Assembly (NCBI GenBank): GCA_903831165.1
Contig: CAIKWV010000526.1
Coordinates: forward strand, 1-14,341
DNA length: 14,341 bases
Direction: 5' to 3'
DNA from: an uncultured cyanobacterium
GTDB taxonomy: Bacteria > Cyanobacteriota > Cyanobacteriia > PCC-6307 > Cyanobiaceae
The notes below the pieces were generated by a model, which saw nothing but the letters and a program-made list of their open reading frames with translations, ran no database searches and was not told the DNA's origin. A program made the position numbers and the translations under genes. Positions 6,830 to 13,242 of this stretch are shown piece by piece (position 1 is the first letter of the stretch; the number at the start of each line of letters is the position of its first letter).

Positions 6830-7378
6830 TTGAAGAGACTCCGTTCCACCCTTGGCCTGCCCCTGCTGCTGCTGGCGTTCGCCTGGGGCCAGGAATTGAT
6901 TGACCAACTCGTTTTCAGCGGTCAATGGAATCTGCCGATGCTGCCGGGCGGGTCCATCCTCGGTGTCTTGACCGCCCCGTTCAGCCACGGTGGTTTCGGT
7001 CACCTGATCAGTAACAGCCTCTGGTTCCTGCCCCTCTCCTGGCTGGTGCTGGCCAAGGGACGACGGGATTATCTGGCGGTCTGGATCGGGGTCTATGCCA
7101 CCGCCATCCCGGTCTGGCTGTTCTGGCCGGTCGGCAGTCATGGCCTCTCCGGGGTGATCTACGGCCTGCTCGGTTACCTGCTGGTGATCGGCTGGCTGGA
7201 GAAACGTCCCCTGTCGCTGCTGCTGTCCCTGGGATGCCTGGTGGTCTACGGCGGTCTGTTGCCGGCCCTGTTGCCCATGCTCAGCCCCGCCGGTGTCAGC
7301 TGGATCGGCCACGCCTCCGGTTTTGTCGGCGGGTTGCTCGCCGCCCTGGCCATCCATCGCGAACCCTCCCCTGGCTGA
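6830..7378 (+). CDS. Rhomboid-family intramembrane serine protease
   Basis: A 182-residue polytopic protein that would cleave transmembrane substrates within the membrane. The catalytic dyad is S107 in GLSG (105-108) and H161 in WIGHASGFVGG (158-168). The L1/TM2 signature HGGFGHLISN (53-62) carries H58 and N62, the oxyanion-stabilising positions. About six hydrophobic helices are visible, the minimal bacterial core without extra domains. The start is TTG: an in-frame stop at 6803-6805 precludes an upstream start, and a later ATG (residue 37) would delete helix 1. No Shine-Dalgarno is evident. It is the first gene of a tight three-protease cluster, with only 15 bases to the aspartic protease. 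Substrates are unknown. Confidence 0.88.
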   Translation: MKRLRSTLGLPLLLLAFAWGQELIDQLVFSGQWNLPMLPGGSILGVLTAPFSHGGFGHLISNSLWFLPLSWLVLAKGRRDYLAVWIGVYATAIPVWLFWPVGSHGLSGVIYGLLGYLLVIGWLEKRPLSLLLSLGCLVVYGGLLPALLPMLSPAGVSWIGHASGFVGGLLAALAIHREPSPG

Positions 7379-7393
7379 ACCCAGGCCCTGCCC

Positions 7394-8320
7394 ATGCCCC
7401 TGCTGCTGGCCCTCGTCGCCGCCCTGATCCAGCTGAGGGGCCAGCCCCTTTCGGGCGGCCATCTCAGTGGCAGCGCCACGATCCGGCTGGAACGGGCCAG
7501 TGGCGGCGACACCCCGGTGCTGAGCCTGCGCAGCACCGCCGGCACGGTGCGGCTCCTGCTCGACAGCGGTGCCTCCTCGACCATGGTGACCCCGGAGCTG
7601 GTTCAGCGGCTCGAGCTCTCCAGCCGGCCCCTCGCCAGCCAGGAGGTTGAACTGGCCGGCGGCGGCTCCCTCTGTGCCGCGCTGCGGCCCCGGCGTACCC
7701 GTTTACCGGACCTGGAGCTGGCCAGTGATGAGCAACAGGGGTCCTTGCGATTGGGCGCGCTCGAGGCCCTGGTCATGCCGGTGGCGGCCCTGCCCAGGGG
7801 CGTCGATGGCGTGCTGGGCAGTCCGAGCCTGCGTCAGCTGCCCGTGTGGATCGACCCCAGCCGCCAGCGCCTCGCCCTGGGCGCCGCGGCCCTGGCGGCG
7901 GCTCAGGCCGCTGCCGTCCGCCCCAGCCTGGTGATTCCCCTGCGCTGGCGGCGCGGCGTGCCGCTGCTGGCGCTCCAGACCCCGGCCGGCCCTGTGGCGG
8001 CCCTGGCGGACACCGGCGCTGAAGGCCTGTTCCTCACACCGGCCCTGGCGGCCCGGCTGCAGCCCCTGGGCCTGGCCCAATCCTTGAAGCTGGCAGGGTT
8101 CTGCGGCGAGCAGACGGTGGAGCGGCGGCCCTATGGCGGCCTGTCCCTGGCTGTGCCAGGACAGCTTCGAGGCCAGCCCACGGCGGTGGAAGCGATTCGC
8201 CTGAAGAATCCGATTTTCGCCCAACTGGGGGTGGAGGCGATCGTCGGCCAGGAGCTGCTGCGCAGCCGGGCCCAGCTATGGCGGCTGGACCGGCAACCGC
8301 CCCTGCTGGAGTTGCGATGA
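7394..8320 (+). CDS. Exported retropepsin/pepsin-type aspartic protease with two D-[ST]-G motifs
   Basis: A 308-residue protein with a short hydrophobic N-terminus (residues 2-12, likely signal peptide or anchor). Two catalytic-type motifs are present: DSGASSTMV (D57) and ADTGAEGLFL (D206). Each is followed by the hydrophobic strand and helix expected of an aspartic protease lobe. VDGVLGSPSLRQLP (137-150) and EAIVGQELL near the C-terminus are the matching hydrophobic-hydrophobic-Gly elements of each lobe. The two halves could therefore form an intramolecular pseudodimer, as in pepsin, rather than the homodimer of single-motif retropepsins. It sits 15 bases after the rhomboid gene and shares an ATGA overlap with the CPBP gene, so co-expression is expected. 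Substrate unknown. Confidence 0.85.
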   Translation: MPLLLALVAALIQLRGQPLSGGHLSGSATIRLERASGGDTPVLSLRSTAGTVRLLLDSGASSTMVTPELVQRLELSSRPLASQEVELAGGGSLCAALRPRRTRLPDLELASDEQQGSLRLGALEALVMPVAALPRGVDGVLGSPSLRQLPVWIDPSRQRLALGAAALAAAQAAAVRPSLVIPLRWRRGVPLLALQTPAGPVAALADTGAEGLFLTPALAARLQPLGLAQSLKLAGFCGEQTVERRPYGGLSLAVPGQLRGQPTAVEAIRLKNPIFAQLGVEAIVGQELLRSRAQLWRLDRQPPLLELR

Positions 8321-8868
8321 GCCTGATCCACCTGCTGCCGGCCCGCTTCGTCGAGGCCCTCACGGCCCCGTTCGGACCGGCTCAACTGGCGATCGTGCTG
8401 GGCTTGCTGGGCTTCTATGGGCTGGTGGCCATCCCTCAGGGCCTGGCCTCGGGCCTGCTCAGGCCCCCTTGGCGCCAGCTGACGGCACCGGGTTGGCTGC
8501 GCCTGGCGGCCGCCCTGATGCTGATGCCGTCGTTGCTCGAAGAAGGGATCTTCCGGGTGCTGCTGCTGCCCAGGGGGCTGGCCGGGCTGGCGCCCCTGGA
8601 TCAGCTGGCCTGGGCTGGCCTCAGTGTGGGGCTATTTGTGCTGTATCACCCCCTCGCCGGGCGCTTCTGGTACCCCCAGGGGCGCCTGCTGTTCGAGCAG
8701 CCCCGCTTTCTGGTGCCCTGCGGCCTGCTGGGGGCCGTCTGCGTGATCGCCTACGCCAGCACCGGATCGCTCTGGGCTCCCGTGCTGATCCACTGGTTCA
8801 CGGTGCTGATCTGGCTAGGGCCGGCCGATGGCGGCCGGGATCTGAGGGAGAGGCGTGCTCAGGGATAG
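8317..8868 (+). CDS. CPBP-family (Rce1/Abi-like) intramembrane protease
   Basis: A 183-residue membrane protein. Motif 1 is E75-E76-G-I-F-R80 (EExxxR) and motif 2 is FVLYH (F107, H111). A third conserved histidine, H159, lies in VLIHWFTVLIW. These are the Rce1/CPBP catalytic positions, in which a glutamate-activated water or metal performs proteolysis. The usual Asn/Asp four residues after the last His is Val163 here, a deviation. I chose the ATG at 8317 over the upstream in-frame start because it overlaps the aspartic protease stop as ATGA, a standard coupling signal; the longer form would add 13 low-information residues. The 3' end overlaps the convergent ppk2 gene by 10 bases. Confidence 0.83.
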   Translation: MSLIHLLPARFVEALTAPFGPAQLAIVLGLLGFYGLVAIPQGLASGLLRPPWRQLTAPGWLRLAAALMLMPSLLEEGIFRVLLLPRGLAGLAPLDQLAWAGLSVGLFVLYHPLAGRFWYPQGRLLFEQPRFLVPCGLLGAVCVIAYASTGSLWAPVLIHWFTVLIWLGPADGGRDLRERRAQG

Positions 8869-9854
8869 GCATTCGGCACGAAGAACTGCTCATTGATTGG
8901 TGGCCGTTGATAGTCACCACCGCTCTTGCGGGGCGGCAACTTGATCGCCTTGGGGGTCATGTCCTCGTAGGGAACCTTGGAGAGCAGGTGGCGGATGCAG
9001 TTGAGACGGGCCCGCCGCTTGTCGTCGGCCTCCACGGTGAACCAGGGGGCCTCGGGGATGTTGGTGTGGGCGAACATCTCATCTTTGGCTTTGGAAAACT
9101 CCACCCAACGATCACGGGATTCCAGATCCATCGGACTGAGCTTCCAGCGCCGGGCCGGATCCTTGAGCCGGGAGCGGAAGCGCACTTCCTGCTCCTCATC
9201 GCTGACGGAAAACCAGTACTTGATCAGGGTGATGCCACTGCGCACCAACATCCGCTCGAATTCGGGACAGGACTGCAGAAACTCTTCCGCCTGGGTGGCG
9301 GTGCAGAACCCCATCACCTTTTCGACACCGGCACGGTTGTACCAGCTGCGATCGAAAATCACAATTTCACCAGCGGCCGGGAAATGCTCGACATAGCGCT
9401 GGAAATACCACTGGCTCCTCTGCTGATCCGAAGGCGTGCCGAGGGCTACTACATTGCAGCCGCGGGGGTTCATTGGTTCGGTGATGCGCTTGATCGTGCC
9501 TCCCTTGCCGGCCGCGTCGCGCCCTTCAAAGATCACGATCAGGCGATAGCCGGTGTCTTTGATCCAGTACTGCATCTTGACCAGCTCCACCTGCAGCCGG
9601 GTCAATTCCTTCTCGTACAGCCGCCGATCCAGACGTCCATGGGCATCGTTGACGCCGTGGGCACTCAGATCCTCCAGGCTGGCCGATGGCTGGTAGCGAT
9701 CGGCATTGAACGCATTGATTCCGCTTGTAGGGGCCCCGTTTTCATGGGTCCAGTGCCGGTCGGCTTGGCCCTCAGAGGTTTGACGGTCGCTGGCCCAGCC
9801 CTCGCCAGCCGGCGCGGGCTTGCCTTGCTTGCTGCCTGACTTGTGTTTACCCAC
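8859..9854 (-). CDS. ppk2: Polyphosphate kinase 2 (class I-like)
   Basis: A 331-residue enzyme that moves phosphate between polyphosphate and nucleotides, mainly making nucleoside triphosphate from polyphosphate. Walker A is FEGRDAAGKGG (109-119, K117). The second conserved block is EIVIFDRSWYNRAGVE (163-178, D168), the form typical of class I, ADP-preferring members. A lid-type segment with DPARRW and SPMDLESRDRW spans ~232-250. GTPSDQQRSQWYFQRY (139-154) is also characteristic. The kinase core is preceded by ~70 residues of polar, probably disordered sequence, longer than most single-domain PPK2s. The start is GTG. A 52-residue gene lies 38 bases upstream on the same strand, possibly co-transcribed; the convergent CPBP gene overlaps its 3' end. 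Confidence 0.94.
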   Translation of the reverse strand: MGKHKSGSKQGKPAPAGEGWASDRQTSEGQADRHWTHENGAPTSGINAFNADRYQPSASLEDLSAHGVNDAHGRLDRRLYEKELTRLQVELVKMQYWIKDTGYRLIVIFEGRDAAGKGGTIKRITEPMNPRGCNVVALGTPSDQQRSQWYFQRYVEHFPAAGEIVIFDRSWYNRAGVEKVMGFCTATQAEEFLQSCPEFERMLVRSGITLIKYWFSVSDEEQEVRFRSRLKDPARRWKLSPMDLESRDRWVEFSKAKDEMFAHTNIPEAPWFTVEADDKRRARLNCIRHLLSKVPYEDMTPKAIKLPPRKSGGDYQRPPINEQFFVPNAYP

Positions 9855-9892
9855 GACCCGACCGCTGCAGCAGAGTTCGCCTTAAGCCTGGC

Positions 9893-10051
9893 TCAGACCA
9901 GGACCGGCTCCCCAGGGGCCCACTCGGCGATCAGCTGCTCCATCCGCACCAGTTGATAGCGGCTCTGCTCGTTGGGTTCGCTCTGGTAGCGGCGGCGCAG
10001 GGAGTCCAGCTCCAGCATCAGTGCCGTCAGCACCGGGTGGTTCTCGTACAC
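9893..10051 (-). CDS. Small conserved-looking protein upstream of ppk2
   Basis: Reading the minus strand gives a 52-residue frame from GTG: YENHPVLTALMLELDSLRRR followed by YQSEPNEQSRYQLVRMEQLI and AEWAPGEPVLV. It is charged and predicted to be two helices with no membrane segment. Codons are strongly biased to G/C at position three, as in neighbours. GGAGG four bases before the GTG is one of the better ribosome sites in the window. A TTG seven codons upstream (10072) would give 59 residues, reading TVDGGRVYENHP, and follows an in-frame TAA; the choice between them is open. It is 38 bases upstream of ppk2 on the same strand. No family was recognised. Confidence 0.6.
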   Translation of the reverse strand: MYENHPVLTALMLELDSLRRRYQSEPNEQSRYQLVRMEQLIAEWAPGEPVLV

Positions 10052-10096
10052 ACGCCCTCCGTCAACGGTCAAACCTTAATCGATTCAGGAGATCCT

Positions 10097-10118
10097 GGCC
10101 ACGGTGCCCGTCGTGGCC
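10097..10118. promoter_or_regulatory. Perfect GC-rich hairpin in the divergent intergenic region
   Basis: GGCCACG (10097-10103) and CGTGGCC (10112-10118) are exact reverse complements with an 8-base loop. The element lies about 45 bases upstream of the minus-strand small gene and 120 bases upstream of the plus-strand gene at 10239. No T run follows on either strand, so a simple terminator is unlikely; a protein-binding palindrome or leader RNA structure is possible. Confidence 0.4.
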
Positions 10119-10238
10119 TCGGCTCATCGGTCTTGGCGCTGCAACCGCAACCGCCGCTGTCAATGTCCCCGGATGGGGGGATCGCGCCTGGAACCGATCG
10201 GATGAGATTGGCCGGGCAGCTTGGCCGTCGATCCAGCG

Positions 10239-10538
10239 ATGCCCCCCATCACCTCCGCCTCCCAGGGACCATTCAGCGCTGAGCCTGTGGGGGCGACGAC
10301 GAAGCCTCGGACGTCGAACGTCACCATCGGCGAACTGGAGGCCGGCTATTCGATGTATTGCAAGGCCCTGCGGCTGTTGATCCGCGAAGGCCGCAGTCTC
10401 ACCAAGATCCAGCGCACGGTCTGCTGGCAGCGCCTGGCCCAGCTGCACGATTGCCTGCCGGGCCAGTATCGGGACCCCGAATACCTCTATATCCTGCTGC
10501 GCCGCGAACACGGCCAGATCCAACGTCAATCCAGCTGA
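10239..10538 (+). CDS. Conserved-looking small soluble protein, function unknown
   Basis: A 99-residue protein. After a ~33-residue polar N-terminus, the segment from VTIGELEAGYSMYCKALRLL through REGRSLTKIQRTVCWQRLAQ to LPGQYRDPEYLYILLRRE looks like a compact, three-to-four-helix domain with basic patches. It resembles cyanobacteria-specific hypothetical proteins that I recall only generally. Two cysteines (C42, C63) are present. There is no signal or membrane segment. I took the ATG at 10239; an in-frame TTG six codons upstream is less likely, and translation could also begin later near the conserved part. It is transcribed divergently from the ppk2-side small gene, with a perfect hairpin between. 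Confidence 0.68.
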   Translation: MPPITSASQGPFSAEPVGATTKPRTSNVTIGELEAGYSMYCKALRLLIREGRSLTKIQRTVCWQRLAQLHDCLPGQYRDPEYLYILLRREHGQIQRQSS

Positions 10539-10717
10539 TCAGGTCTGGTAACCGGGGGCAGGCCAAGCCTGCGTCAGGACCAGCAGCCTGCTCTTACGCC
10601 ACCATCCGCGACGCGCCACCGCCACCAGCAGCTCCTGGCTGTGACCCAGCCAGGAGCCGGCAATCCCTCGGCGGTGATGACGGCCTCGATCACAGCGCTC
10701 TGTCCCGGGGCCAGCAT
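10539..10717 (-). pseudogene. Possible frameshifted small gene
   Basis: On the minus strand a frame beginning ATG at 10717 reads MLAPGQSAVIEAVITAEGLP with strong G/C third positions, then degenerates (APGWVTARSCWWRWR) to a stop at 10574. A second frame, open from about 10660, reads GSWLGHSQELLVAVARRGWW then RKSRLLVLTQAWPAP, also with strong bias, and stops at 10539. The two halves would join by a single frameshift near 10655-10660. Either this is a broken gene, a sequencing error, or chance. The opening faintly recalls FeoA-like small domains, but the rest does not fit. No function is assigned. Confidence 0.3.
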
Positions 10718-10813
10718 CCCAGCCAGAAGCGCAGATGGCTCGCTGCGGTGGCCCGCTCAGGCCGAAGGGCGACTGTTCAGGTTGGACAGAGCCCGGAGCA
10801 ACCGCCACCCAGA

Positions 10814-11860
10814 ATGAGACATCTCAACTTTTGCAACGTGGTGGCGGCTTCCCCACGGTCCCAGGCCCCCACGGCAGACGGATCCACTTCAGCGGCCCAG
10901 TTGCTCAGCACCACGGAACTGGCCGAGGTCAACGAACGGCTCGATGGTCCAGGCCTGCGGCAACTGGTCGTTCACGGCGCCGTGCTGATCAGTGGTGCCC
11001 TGCTCTGGGATCTGCCCCTGGCTGGGGGCTTGGGCGCGGGCCTGACGATCGCCTGGCCCCTGCGCCTGCTGGGCCTGCTGCTGCTGGGCCTGGGTCTGGC
11101 CTTCGGTTTCTGTGCCATGCACGAGTGCGGCCATCGCACCGCCTTCGCCAGCCGCCAGTTGAACGACACGGTGGCCTGGTGGGCCGGCGTGCTGAGTTTC
11201 TACAACGCTGACTTCTATCGCCGCTATCACCAGTGGCACCATCGCTACACCCATCAGGTGGGGCTCGATCCAGAGCTGGAGGACAGTCCGCCCACCACGT
11301 TGGCCGCCTACCTGCTCGAGTTGAGCGCCATCCCCTGGTGGATCGGCAAGATCCGCGGCCATCTGGCGGGCTGGCGCGGTGATTTTTCAGGCCGGCCTTA
11401 CATCTCCGCGGATGCGATCCCGGCCGTGCGCCGCTCGATCCGCTGCCAGATGGCCGTCTACGGGGTGCTGCTGCTGGCTTCGCTTCCAGCCGGCAATGGT
11501 CTGTTGTTCTGGGGCTGGCTGGTGCCCCTGGCCGTGGCCCAGCCCCTGCTTCGCTTCGTGATGCTGGCGGAGCACGGTGGCTGTCCCTTCGTGCCGGACA
11601 GCCTGCGCAACACCCGCACCACCCTCACCCTGGCGCCGCTGCGCTGGTTGATGTGGCAGATGCCCTACCACTGTGAACACCATCTCTATCCCTCGGTGCC
11701 GTTCCATGCCCTGGCCAGGGTCCATGGCTTGATCGCTGCGCGCATCGAACACTGCGATCACGGTTATCTCTCCGTCCATCGCCGCTTTCTGGCCGATCTC
11801 AGGGCTCTTGCTCTCCCCCCGCTCGCCCCGGCCTCCGAGCCTGCCCCTTTGTCTGTCTGA
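10814..11860 (+). CDS. Membrane fatty acid desaturase family protein
   Basis: A 348-residue di-iron membrane enzyme. All three histidine boxes are intact: HECGH (103-107), HQWHH (139-143) and HCEHH (286-290, followed by LYPSVPFH). Hydrophobic segments lie at about 52-66, 73-100, and two between ~225 and 260. The family introduces double bonds or hydroxyls into acyl chains or related lipids using O2 and reduced ferredoxin. The boxes and the HCEHHLYPSVP context fit PF00487 desaturases rather than CrtR-type carotene hydroxylases, which have HDASH. Regioselectivity cannot be read from sequence. The ATG at 10814 was chosen: upstream in-frame sequence covers the previous gene region and is not protein-like. 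The stop overlaps a tiny frame leading to a hydrolase gene, suggesting coupled expression. Confidence 0.87.
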   Translation: MRHLNFCNVVAASPRSQAPTADGSTSAAQLLSTTELAEVNERLDGPGLRQLVVHGAVLISGALLWDLPLAGGLGAGLTIAWPLRLLGLLLLGLGLAFGFCAMHECGHRTAFASRQLNDTVAWWAGVLSFYNADFYRRYHQWHHRYTHQVGLDPELEDSPPTTLAAYLLELSAIPWWIGKIRGHLAGWRGDFSGRPYISADAIPAVRRSIRCQMAVYGVLLLASLPAGNGLLFWGWLVPLAVAQPLLRFVMLAEHGGCPFVPDSLRNTRTTLTLAPLRWLMWQMPYHCEHHLYPSVPFHALARVHGLIAARIEHCDHGYLSVHRRFLADLRALALPPLAPASEPAPLSV

Positions 11861-11886
11861 TGGCCCCGACCTTCACCCTGCCGTGA
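11860..11886 (+). other. Eight-codon linking reading frame (MAPTFTLP) between desaturase and hydrolase
   Basis: The desaturase stop TGA (11858-11860) overlaps an ATG (TGATG) that opens an eight-codon frame, MAPTFTLP. Its stop TGA (11884-11886) overlaps the proposed GTG start of the hydrolase (GTGA, 11883-11886). Such chained overlaps could pass ribosomes from one gene to the next. It may be coincidence. Confidence 0.3.
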
Positions 11887-12923
11887 ACCGCCGCCATCCA
11901 GCCGAGCCCGTGGACCGGAACCACCCGCTTGGCGATCTGCCCCTGCAGAGCGGTCGGGTGTGGCGGGAGGCACGGCTGGCCTACCGGGTCTATGGCGAAC
12001 TCAACGCCTCCCGTTCCAACCTGGTGCTCTATCCCAGCTCCTACGGGGCCTGGCCCGAGGACCTCGCCTGGGTGGTGGGGCCGATCCTGGATCCTGAGCG
12101 CTGGTGCATCGTGCTGGTGAGCCAGTTCGGCAATGGCCGCTCCAGCAGTCCCAGCACTGGCGGCCCGGCGCTGCAGCCAGGCGGTTGGCCCGTCAGTCAT
12201 GCCGACAACGTTCAGGCCCAGCGTCGCCTGCTCGAAGAGGTCTTCGGCGTCGAAAGTCCGGCCCTGATCTACGGCTGGTCGATGGGAGCCCAGCAGGCTT
12301 ACCACTGGGGCGTGCTCGAACCGCAGCGCAGCCAGCGGCTCTGCTGCATCTGCGGCACGGCCCGCACCACCCCCCACAACCGCCTGTTCCTGTTGAGCCT
12401 GCGCCAGGCGCTCACGGCCGATCCGACCTGGAATGGCAGCGGTTTTGACGCCACACCGGAACGGGGGCTGCGCAGCTTTGCCCTGATCTATGCCAGCTGG
12501 GCCGCCAGCCAACTCTTCTACCGACGCGGGGGGCATCTGGAGCTGGGCCATGCCGATGTGGAGAGCTACGTGGAGCAGGCCTGGCTGCCCGCCTATCGCC
12601 GCCACGACCCCCGCGATCTGATCGCCATGCTCGATGTCTGGTTGGCCTGTGATGTGGCCGCCGCCGCCGGCATCGCCAGCGGTGACCGCGACGCCGACCT
12701 CGCTGAAGCCCTGGGGCGGATTCAGGCCCGCTGCGCCGTGGTGGCCGGCCGCCATGACCTCTACTTTCCCCCCGCCGATCTCGCCGCCGAAGCGGCCCTG
12801 ATTCCCGGGGCCAGCCTGCAGGTGCTCGAATCGGACCTGGGCCACCGGGCCGGCAATCCCAGCGGCAGCCTCGCCGAGCAGGCCCAGTTGCGCGCCGTGG
12901 TGGAGGAACTCTGCGGCAGCTGA
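11883..12923 (+). CDS. MetX-like alpha/beta hydrolase (homoserine O-acetyltransferase-related)
   Basis: A 346-residue protein (from this GTG) of the alpha/beta hydrolase fold. The catalytic triad is S133 in YGWSMGAQQA (130-139), D292 in AGRHDLYFPP and H321 in SDLGHRAGN. The WSMG elbow, the preceding SQFGNGRSSSPS (80-91) and VSHADNVQAQ (104-113), and the long insertion before the Asp match the homoserine/serine O-acetyltransferase-like subgroup. True MetX usually has GGSMGGMQ, so this is more likely a related hydrolase or acyltransferase of unknown substrate than the methionine enzyme. The frame is open back to 11808, inside the desaturase gene, but those residues are Pro/Ser-rich and uninformative. 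I prefer GTG at 11883; GTG at 11913 is an alternative. Probable operon with the desaturase. Confidence 0.83.
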   Translation: MNRRHPAEPVDRNHPLGDLPLQSGRVWREARLAYRVYGELNASRSNLVLYPSSYGAWPEDLAWVVGPILDPERWCIVLVSQFGNGRSSSPSTGGPALQPGGWPVSHADNVQAQRRLLEEVFGVESPALIYGWSMGAQQAYHWGVLEPQRSQRLCCICGTARTTPHNRLFLLSLRQALTADPTWNGSGFDATPERGLRSFALIYASWAASQLFYRRGGHLELGHADVESYVEQAWLPAYRRHDPRDLIAMLDVWLACDVAAAAGIASGDRDADLAEALGRIQARCAVVAGRHDLYFPPADLAAEAALIPGASLQVLESDLGHRAGNPSGSLAEQAQLRAVVEELCGS

Positions 12924-13242
12924 AGGCGGCGGGCAGCGCCAGAAGCGAACGGCTAACTCTCGATTCGGCCCACCCTGAACCTGGGGCAGCGCCGGATCGC
13001 CTTAGACACGCACTCGCGACGACCAATCCCCGGCCCCCGACCCATCACTCCTCGCCCCGAGCGGATCCGGCTTTCCCGTTTCCCTCCCAGGCCCATGGCC
13101 AAGGCCGTGCCCTTTCCTGTCGCTTGCCGGCAGATCCCCATGGCCCGTGACCCGCTTCCGGCTGCCTGGTGCCGGCTCGCCGGACTGAGCTCCAGGCCCG
13201 CGCCCCCCGCTCCGCCATCCTTCGCACGCCCCAACTGCCCCG
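12924..13242. other. Long leader/intergenic region upstream of glutamine synthetase
   Basis: About 320 bases without a credible gene. An in-frame extension of the synthetase upstream of 13243 gives no start and no family-like residues; frames starting near 13095 and on the minus strand are out of register with it. No GTA-N8-TAC NtcA site, glnA-type RNA motif or terminator could be picked out by eye. The gap is unusually long for this compact window. Confidence 0.5.

Noticed and set aside
8469..9839. 456-codon plus-strand frame across the CPBP and ppk2 genes
   Set aside because: It is the antisense of the unmistakable ppk2 kinase motifs and has no motif of its own.
10062..10529. 155-codon minus-strand frame opposite the 99-residue protein
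   Set aside because: The plus-strand product looks better folded and has better codon bias; the minus-strand sequence shows no motif.
10574..10717. FeoA-like domain suggested by MLAPGQSAVIEAV
   Set aside because: Only the opening fits; the following sequence lacks the rest of the FeoA pattern.
10358..10813. N-terminal extension of the desaturase by 152 codons
   Set aside because: The added residues are Pro/Ala/Arg-rich, overlap another gene, and the family starts near the chosen ATG.
12924..13242. Glutamine riboswitch or NtcA box upstream of the synthetase
   Set aside because: No conserved core of either could be found by eye; not claimed.
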